A DNA stretch of 64,000 bases, from the NCBI GenBank assembly GCA_048498035.1, contig JBEHYT010000009.1, positions 109,364 through 173,363 on the forward strand. The letters are read 5' to 3'. The position numbers were made by a program, and so were the translations under genes. Source of the stretch: CADEDV01 sp048498035 (GTDB lineage Bacteria; Bacteroidota; Bacteroidia; Chitinophagales; Chitinophagaceae). Positions 59,417-64,000 of this stretch are shown piece after piece. The notes under the pieces were generated by a model. The model made no database searches, was not told the origin of the DNA, and saw only the letters and a program-made list of their open reading frames with translations. Each line of letters opens with the position of its first letter. Positions within the stretch are counted from its first letter, which is position 1.

Positions 59417-61585
59417 ATGAAGAAGTTGCTTGTCACGGCAGCGCTCTCCCTCACGTTGATCGCAAAATCTTTTGCCGATGAAGGGATGTGGCTGCCTCTT
59501 TTGCTAGGTCAACAGGTATATAATGAAATGGTCAAAAAAGGCCTTAAGTTAAGTGTAGACCAACTGTATAATATTAATAAGGCTTCGCTGAAAGACGCTG
59601 TGCTGATCTTTGGCGGCGGTTGCACCGGTGAGATCGTAAGTCCGGAAGGACTTATCTTCACCAACCACCATTGCGGGTATGAAACCATTGCAAATGCCAG
59701 CAATATGGAGCACAATTATCTCCGGGATGGATTTTATGCCCGCAGTAAATCAGAAGAAATTCCCGGCACCCTTACTGTTCAGTTTTTGTTGCGGATAGAC
59801 GATGTAACAAAAACGGTTCTTGATTCACTGCAAGGCCTGTCGGGCGCCGATCGTGTTCGGCGGCAAAATGCGATCCTCGCCAATATAAATGCGCGGATGA
59901 GCCAGCCCGACCAGAATATCGAGGTGCGCGTAAGTTCCCTGTTTAAAGGAAACCAGTTTCTTGCCTTTGTATACCAGCGCTACGGTGATATCCGCCTGGT
60001 AGGCGCACCACCGGAAAGCGTGGGTAAATTTGGCGGTGATACAGACAACTGGGAATGGCCCCGCCACACCGGCGACTTCTCCATTTTCCGCGTGTATGCT
60101 ACCAAGGACGGGAAACCCACTTCAAAATATTCCGCAGACAACGTGCCCCTGAAACCAAAATGGTTTCTTCCTATTTCATTAAAACCACTTAAAGACGGTG
60201 ATTTTGCAATGATCTGGGGCTACCCCGGTGGCACCAACCGCTATGAAAGTTCGTATGGCATCCAGCTTTCCACAGACATCAATAATCCATCCCTGGTAAA
60301 GTTGCGGGACGTACGTCTGAAATACATGTTCGAGGAAATGAAGAAAGATCCGGCTGTTAAATTGCAACTGGCTTCTTCCTATGCAGGTATTGCCAACTAT
60401 TGGAAGTTCTATGATGGCGAAACCAAGCAATTGTTGAAATACGATATTTACGGACAGAAAAAAACGGCTGAAGAAAAATTCATTGCCTGGGCAAAAGGAA
60501 AACCCGAATACGAGAACATTTTCACAGATTGGGGTAAGGCCTATGACGCATGGCGACCTTATGCCAAACATCGTGTGTACCTTATTGAAGGTATCCTGGG
60601 ATCACCACTGACAGCCTTTGCATCTTCACTGGCCCAGGTAGAAAATGCACTTGTGAAACCTGGCGCAACACAGGCTGACCTTAAAAAAGCCCTGGATGCC
60701 GCCAGCCGTCAGCGGGCAACATTCCTGGAAGAAGAAAATAAAGTATCTGACCAAAACATCCTTGGCGCCGTTACTCACATGTTTTACGAGGACATTCCAA
60801 AAGACCAGCAGCCGGTAGGATTTTACGGCAACCTGAAGAATACATACGGTCCGCTGGATGAAGACGCCACGTACAAAAAATTTGCAGCAGACGTGTTTGC
60901 CAAAACGATCATCCTTGACGATGCAAAATGGAATGCATTCGTGGCCAACCCGGATGCCAACACCCTGCAGAATGACCCGGCGTACGGTTTTGCCAGCGCG
61001 TTCGTTAATAATTACGTTAGCAAATACCTTCCCTACTACCAGCAATTTACAGCCAGCAACGCTGAATTTGGAAGGCTTTACCTGAAAGGTATCATGGAAA
61101 TGGATCCGGTAAAGGCAAAGAAAATGTACCCGGATGCCACATTTACAATGCGTGTTAGCTATGGCAATGTAAAATCCTATCGCCCGCGCGATGCCGTTTT
61201 TTATGACTATGTAACAACGTCAAAAGGCATCCTGGAGAAATACAAACCCGGCGATTACGAATTTGACCTTCCGGCCAAACAAATCGAATTGTTGAAAAAG
61301 AAGGATTTTGGACAGTATATGGATCCTACACGCAAGGATCTGGTTACCTGCTTCATCACCACCAACGACATCACCGGCGGTAATTCCGGTTCACCGGTTC
61401 TGAATAACAAAGGTGAACTAATCGGACTTGCCTTTGACGGAAACTACGAAGCGCTTAGCCACAAACTGGCCTTCGATAAGGATCTGAACCGCACCATTAA
61501 TGTTGATATCCGCTATGTGCTGTGGTGTATCGACAAACTTGGAGGTGCCACCAATATCATCAACGAGCTGAAACTGATGAAATAA
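59417..61585 (+). CDS. S46-family dipeptidyl peptidase (DPP7-like)
   Basis: A 722-residue periplasmic or surface serine peptidase that removes dipeptides from peptides for uptake. Signal peptide (ends AKSFA), catalytic His85 in FTNHHCGYE, Asp in WPRHTGDFSIFRV near 220 and Ser in GGNSGSPVLNNKGE near 657. The residue 18 after the Ser is Gly (in LAFDGNYE), the position where DPP11 enzymes have Arg; Gly points to DPP7-like preference for hydrophobic rather than acidic residues. The ATG at 59417 follows the promoter at 59368-59398; a longer frame to 59396 would overlap that promoter. Confidence 0.95.
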   Translation: MKKLLVTAALSLTLIAKSFADEGMWLPLLLGQQVYNEMVKKGLKLSVDQLYNINKASLKDAVLIFGGGCTGEIVSPEGLIFTNHHCGYETIANASNMEHNYLRDGFYARSKSEEIPGTLTVQFLLRIDDVTKTVLDSLQGLSGADRVRRQNAILANINARMSQPDQNIEVRVSSLFKGNQFLAFVYQRYGDIRLVGAPPESVGKFGGDTDNWEWPRHTGDFSIFRVYATKDGKPTSKYSADNVPLKPKWFLPISLKPLKDGDFAMIWGYPGGTNRYESSYGIQLSTDINNPSLVKLRDVRLKYMFEEMKKDPAVKLQLASSYAGIANYWKFYDGETKQLLKYDIYGQKKTAEEKFIAWAKGKPEYENIFTDWGKAYDAWRPYAKHRVYLIEGILGSPLTAFASSLAQVENALVKPGATQADLKKALDAASRQRATFLEEENKVSDQNILGAVTHMFYEDIPKDQQPVGFYGNLKNTYGPLDEDATYKKFAADVFAKTIILDDAKWNAFVANPDANTLQNDPAYGFASAFVNNYVSKYLPYYQQFTASNAEFGRLYLKGIMEMDPVKAKKMYPDATFTMRVSYGNVKSYRPRDAVFYDYVTTSKGILEKYKPGDYEFDLPAKQIELLKKKDFGQYMDPTRKDLVTCFITTNDITGGNSGSPVLNNKGELIGLAFDGNYEALSHKLAFDKDLNRTINVDIRYVLWCIDKLGGATNIINELKLMK

Positions 61586-61600
61586 AGCAAAAAAAATGAT

Positions 61601-61632
61601 AAAAGCGCTGGGCTTATCCCGGCGCTTTTTTA
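61601..61632 (+). terminator. Intrinsic terminator after the S46 peptidase gene
   Basis: AAAAGCGCTGGG pairs with CCCGGCGCTTTT (one G-U) around CTTAT, followed by TTT. The next gene starts 10 bp after it. Confidence 0.87.
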
Positions 61633-61641
61633 TTTTGTAAC

Positions 61642-62424
61642 ATGCATAAAGGAATTGTCTTTCTGTTAGTGATTGTGTTTTGTGGTTGTAAACAATCTTA
61701 CAAGATGCCTTCTGGCGGTATGGAAAGTACCATCCCGGCCGGATCAACTTTTGTTGTAACGGCAACGCATGAATTTAAACCAAATGATATTGTCGTCTTC
61801 ACTGGTCCAACCGCGGTCATTGATCCCGGTGTAGGGAGATCAGATCCATTCGCCTCTTATATTTCAAGGATCATTGGCGGACCCGGCGACAGCGTAAATA
61901 TATCCGCGGGAGCTGTTTTTTTAAATGGGCAACAGGTAAATGAGTCTCCCCTGTTCCAACATTCGTGGCGTATTTCCAGCAACAGGTTGCTGGACAATGA
62001 TTCCCTGCATATCCGGGAAACCGACTGGATAGTAGTCCGGGATTCTGCGGGCGATGGTAAATATCATTTCTTTGCACAGCTGAGTAACAAAAAGGCAGCG
62101 GACATTTTACATACAAAAGAACCGGGGATCTGGCTGCAGCGCGCTCCGGACTCGCTGGTTAATGAGTTTATTACAAAAGCAGGGGAAGAAGGGCGCTGGT
62201 CCCCCGATTTTTATGGTCCCTTCAGCATCCCGCTTCCCGGTGATTCGCTTTGGGTCAACGAGGCTAACCGCAGGTTTTACCAGTTAGATACAACGTTACG
62301 CGACGGATGGAATATCGTAAAAAATAGACTTTACTTTTTACTCGGTGATAACAGAAATGAATCGAATGATTCCCGGTACTACGGGCTGGTTCCCGAAACG
62401 TTGATGACAGGTATTGTCAAATAA
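61642..62424 (+). CDS. Signal-peptidase-I-like lipoprotein lacking the catalytic Ser and Lys
   Basis: A 260-residue protein of the S26 (LepB) fold. The N-terminus is a probable SPII signal (VIVFCGCKQ, Cys16). Box B reads MPSGGMESTIPAG: Gly26 stands where LepB has the nucleophile Ser of PSGSM. Box D reads YISRIIGGPGD: Ser75 stands where LepB has the general-base Lys of YIKR. Box E (LLGDNRNESNDSRYYGLV) is intact. Active SPases have one or two N-terminal membrane helices and the Ser/Lys dyad, so this is most likely a pseudoenzyme anchored in a membrane. It is 21 bp before the OmpA-like gene and may be cotranscribed with it. Role unknown. Confidence 0.85.
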   Translation: MHKGIVFLLVIVFCGCKQSYKMPSGGMESTIPAGSTFVVTATHEFKPNDIVVFTGPTAVIDPGVGRSDPFASYISRIIGGPGDSVNISAGAVFLNGQQVNESPLFQHSWRISSNRLLDNDSLHIRETDWIVVRDSAGDGKYHFFAQLSNKKAADILHTKEPGIWLQRAPDSLVNEFITKAGEEGRWSPDFYGPFSIPLPGDSLWVNEANRRFYQLDTTLRDGWNIVKNRLYFLLGDNRNESNDSRYYGLVPETLMTGIVK

Positions 62425-62445
62425 AAGGATAATTTCGCTCAAACC

Positions 62446-63126
62446 ATGCGCTTGAAACTTCGATTACTGCTTTTACTTGCTGTACTATCTGCCAGTAACC
62501 TGGCAGGACTTGCGCAACAGGTTGTGCCGGTAAGTATCAATACGGATCTCAGCATCATCCGAAATTTTAAAAAACAACAGCAGTTTTGGGCCATTGGGCA
62601 AAACACCCAGGTGCAGTTTCATCTTAAACCAGGAGACGCTGCCTGTTTTGGATTTGCCTATTATACTAAAGGCCGTTTTTCCAATCAACTGGAAGCCACC
62701 GCCAAATCACCGGTAACAACACCTCAGCAGGTTTCTTACACCAATACAGGCCTGATGCGTTTAAAAGAATTGTCGGTTGGCTGGCGACATTACCTGAAGG
62801 GATCCAGTGAAGAAGAGGAGTCTTTTAATCTTTATGGGTATGCCGGTTTTGGACTTGTTCTTGGGAAAATAAACAATACGCACTCCGTTACAATTGATAC
62901 AACAGTTTATTCGGTACCCGTTAAAGCAGGCTCTTCTCCGTTTAAACGGCTCACGCTGGACCTTGGATTGGGAGCCGAATTTTCCCTTGGAGCTCAAATT
63001 TATTTTTATACCGAAGCTCGTTGCTGGATACCTACTACAGACTATCCCAGTCCCTATCTTTTTGTAAATAAAAATGCGCCGCTAATTGGAAGTGCGAACT
63101 TTGGCATCCGCGTATTCTTCGACTGA
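62446..63126 (+). CDS. Predicted outer-membrane beta-barrel protein
   Basis: A 226-residue exported protein (signal ends LAGLAQQ). Alternating hydrophobic strands with Tyr and Phe (ACFGFAYYTKG, LYGYAGFGLVLGK, LGAEFSLGAQIYFYTEARCW) and the C-terminal strand ending in Phe-Asp (NFGIRVFFD) suggest a small barrel of about 8 strands. It starts 21 bp after the signal-peptidase-like lipoprotein gene. It converges with the lipoprotein at 63127 with no gap between stops. No family name assigned. Confidence 0.75.
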   Translation: MRLKLRLLLLLAVLSASNLAGLAQQVVPVSINTDLSIIRNFKKQQQFWAIGQNTQVQFHLKPGDAACFGFAYYTKGRFSNQLEATAKSPVTTPQQVSYTNTGLMRLKELSVGWRHYLKGSSEEEESFNLYGYAGFGLVLGKINNTHSVTIDTTVYSVPVKAGSSPFKRLTLDLGLGAEFSLGAQIYFYTEARCWIPTTDYPSPYLFVNKNAPLIGSANFGIRVFFD

Positions 63127-63672
63127 TTACTGGTTCAGCTTAATATCAAACCTCCCTTCTGTAACAGCAATTGGCTGGGGGCTGTTGTAAAGATTGATCG
63201 CGTTGAAATAAAAAGTGCCGGAAACAAAGTGGTTGATTGTATCGAGTTTCGTGATCGTAACCGCGCCTGTATAGGTTGAATTGGTCATCCATTCATTTTG
63301 CGGTGTAATATTCCTTTTTACATAATAGCCATAGTTGGCGCCCAGGGAGCCCTGCGTAGTAGTTGTATTCAGGAGATAGGTGCCGGGCGTTGTAACATTG
63401 GCGATAAAAATTTCAAACTCCTTTTCATTTGGAGTTGAAGCCAGGTTCTGCGCATTGATTGTTAGATTGTGAGTAGCCAGCGGATACCTCGCCTTTAAGA
63501 TGTCATTATCAGGTATCGAACCAACGCCCTGTGGTACAAAAAAACTGCTGTCTACCCGAGCACCAAACGTATTAGCCCCGGTTTCCGTAGCGGGTGGCAA
63601 TGCCGTGATCTCCTTTTTACAGGATGCCAGCGCCAGGAGAAGGGTAGAAAAAACAAGCATTCTTATAGCCAT
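63127..63672 (-). CDS. DUF6252-like lipoprotein
   Basis: A 181-residue SPII lipoprotein. ATGs at 63672 (MAIRMLVF) and 63660 (MLVFSTLLLALASCKK) both give a good lipobox; 63672 is used. The mature part starts TGANTFGARVDSSFFVP, the opening of DUF6252 proteins, and is beta-rich. It is widespread in Bacteroidota and without known role. Frame extension to 63735 adds residues without signal character. Confidence 0.82.
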   Translation of the reverse strand: MAIRMLVFSTLLLALASCKKEITALPPATETGANTFGARVDSSFFVPQGVGSIPDNDILKARYPLATHNLTINAQNLASTPNEKEFEIFIANVTTPGTYLLNTTTTQGSLGANYGYYVKRNITPQNEWMTNSTYTGAVTITKLDTINHFVSGTFYFNAINLYNSPQPIAVTEGRFDIKLNQ

Positions 63673-63765
63673 ACAGTTTCTTTTGCAGATAACGTTACAG
63701 GAAATTATTTTGGTGCAGGAATTTGCAGTTTTCACAAAACAAAAACAAGGCCAGCAATTTACAGT

Positions 63766-63773
63766 TATCTTCG
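63766..63773 (+). promoter_or_regulatory. Candidate -7 promoter element (TATCTTCG) of the epimerase gene
   Basis: TATCTTCG lies 18 bp before the ATG at 63792, the fourth occurrence of this octamer close upstream of a gene in this window. Confidence 0.38.
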
Positions 63774-63791
63774 CGGTTTATTTAGAGTGTT

Positions 63792-64000
63792 ATGAACCAG
63801 GAACTTATTATCAGCCAGGTGGAGGTTTACAAGCTGTTTATTCCTCTCAAAGAACCTTTTGTGATCTCGCTCGGGCCTATTAACAATGCAGAAAATGTAG
63901 TGGTGGTCATCCGTACACAGGAAGGCATTACAGGCTTTGGAGAATGCAGCCCATTCATGAGCATTAATGGAGAAAGCATGGATACCTGTTTCGTGGTAGG
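63792..64000 (+). CDS. Enolase-superfamily epimerase (muconate-cycloisomerase/dipeptide-epimerase type), partial
   Basis: The first 69 codons of a gene that runs off the right edge. The N-terminal capping domain of the mandelate racemase / muconate lactonizing family is visible: VEVYKLFIPLKEPFVISLG, then NVVVVIRTQEGITGFGECSPFMSINGES, which is typical of L-Ala-D/L-Glu (dipeptide) epimerases. The catalytic barrel is not in the window, so the substrate class is tentative. Confidence 0.8.
   Translation, partial: MNQELIISQVEVYKLFIPLKEPFVISLGPINNAENVVVVIRTQEGITGFGECSPFMSINGESMDTCFVV

Noticed and set aside
1..64000. tRNA, rRNA, CRISPR, insertion sequences or prophage
   Set aside because: Intergenic gaps are short and were read on both strands; none shows cloverleaf landmarks, regularly spaced repeats, transposase genes or phage structural genes.

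Overview
The window is a chromosomal segment of a Bacteroidota bacterium, most likely family Chitinophagaceae (Chitinophaga/Niabella-like). The evidence is a SusC/SusD polysaccharide locus, several secreted proteins with type IX secretion (T9SS) C-terminal sorting domains, many SPII lipoproteins with a Cys-Lys-Lys start, Bacteroidota promoters (TTG, about 20 bp, TAnnTTTG), weak Shine-Dalgarno sites and protein matches throughout. No rRNA, tRNA, CRISPR array, prophage or insertion sequence was seen.

Layout. 1-5000: a translation block on the minus strand (rplM-rpsI-rpsB-tsf), then pyrH, separated from tsf by an inverted DUF2064-type gene; a coiled-coil membrane protein runs off the left edge. 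5000-11900: a WalJ/YycJ-like metallo-hydrolase, small membrane proteins, a sigma-54-type response regulator with a single-domain receiver and a CHASE3 histidine kinase, and an HD-domain protein. 11900-23500: a starch-type utilisation locus on the minus strand: T9SS-exported GH13 amylase, NrtR/AraR-like regulator with a degenerate Nudix box, SusC, SusD, two small accessory proteins and a SusE/F binding lipoprotein. 23500-31100: ligA, a free-standing HNH endonuclease, a DUF2461 protein, asd with an upstream leader that looks like a transcription attenuator, an LTD-domain secreted protein, a membrane protein and a YtxH protein. 31300-35900: a TolC/MacA/MacB-type export operon. 35900-37150: a HEPN gene with a partner gene, plus a decayed second copy. 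37250-45130: a PfkB sugar kinase and a phenylacetate operon (TetR regulator, paaE, paaA, a lipoprotein, paaB, paaC, paaD, paaG, paaI, paaY). 45370-50730: three T9SS cargo genes, two of them tandem paralogs whose 3' halves are identical. 50900-64000: a four-PAS histidine kinase, obgE, a membrane-bound patatin-like lipase, a GH18 lipoprotein, an S46 dipeptidyl peptidase, a signal-peptidase-like lipoprotein lacking both catalytic residues, small envelope proteins, and the start of an enolase-superfamily epimerase.

How it fits together: the window combines core translation and GTPase genes with surface nutrient acquisition (starch, chitin, peptides), aromatic catabolism through phenylacetyl-CoA epoxidation, and envelope sensing and export. 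The most interesting items are (1) the asd leader, where a 14-codon Lys/Thr-rich ORF ends inside an antiterminator that overlaps an intrinsic terminator just before asd; (2) the HEPN/107-aa partner module, whose duplicate kept the partner but lost the HEPN gene; (3) the catalytically dead signal-peptidase-like lipoprotein; and (4) a recurring TATCTT(T/C)G element directly upstream of start codons, suggesting leaderless or very short-leader transcripts. All assignments come from reading the sequence; no database search was run.
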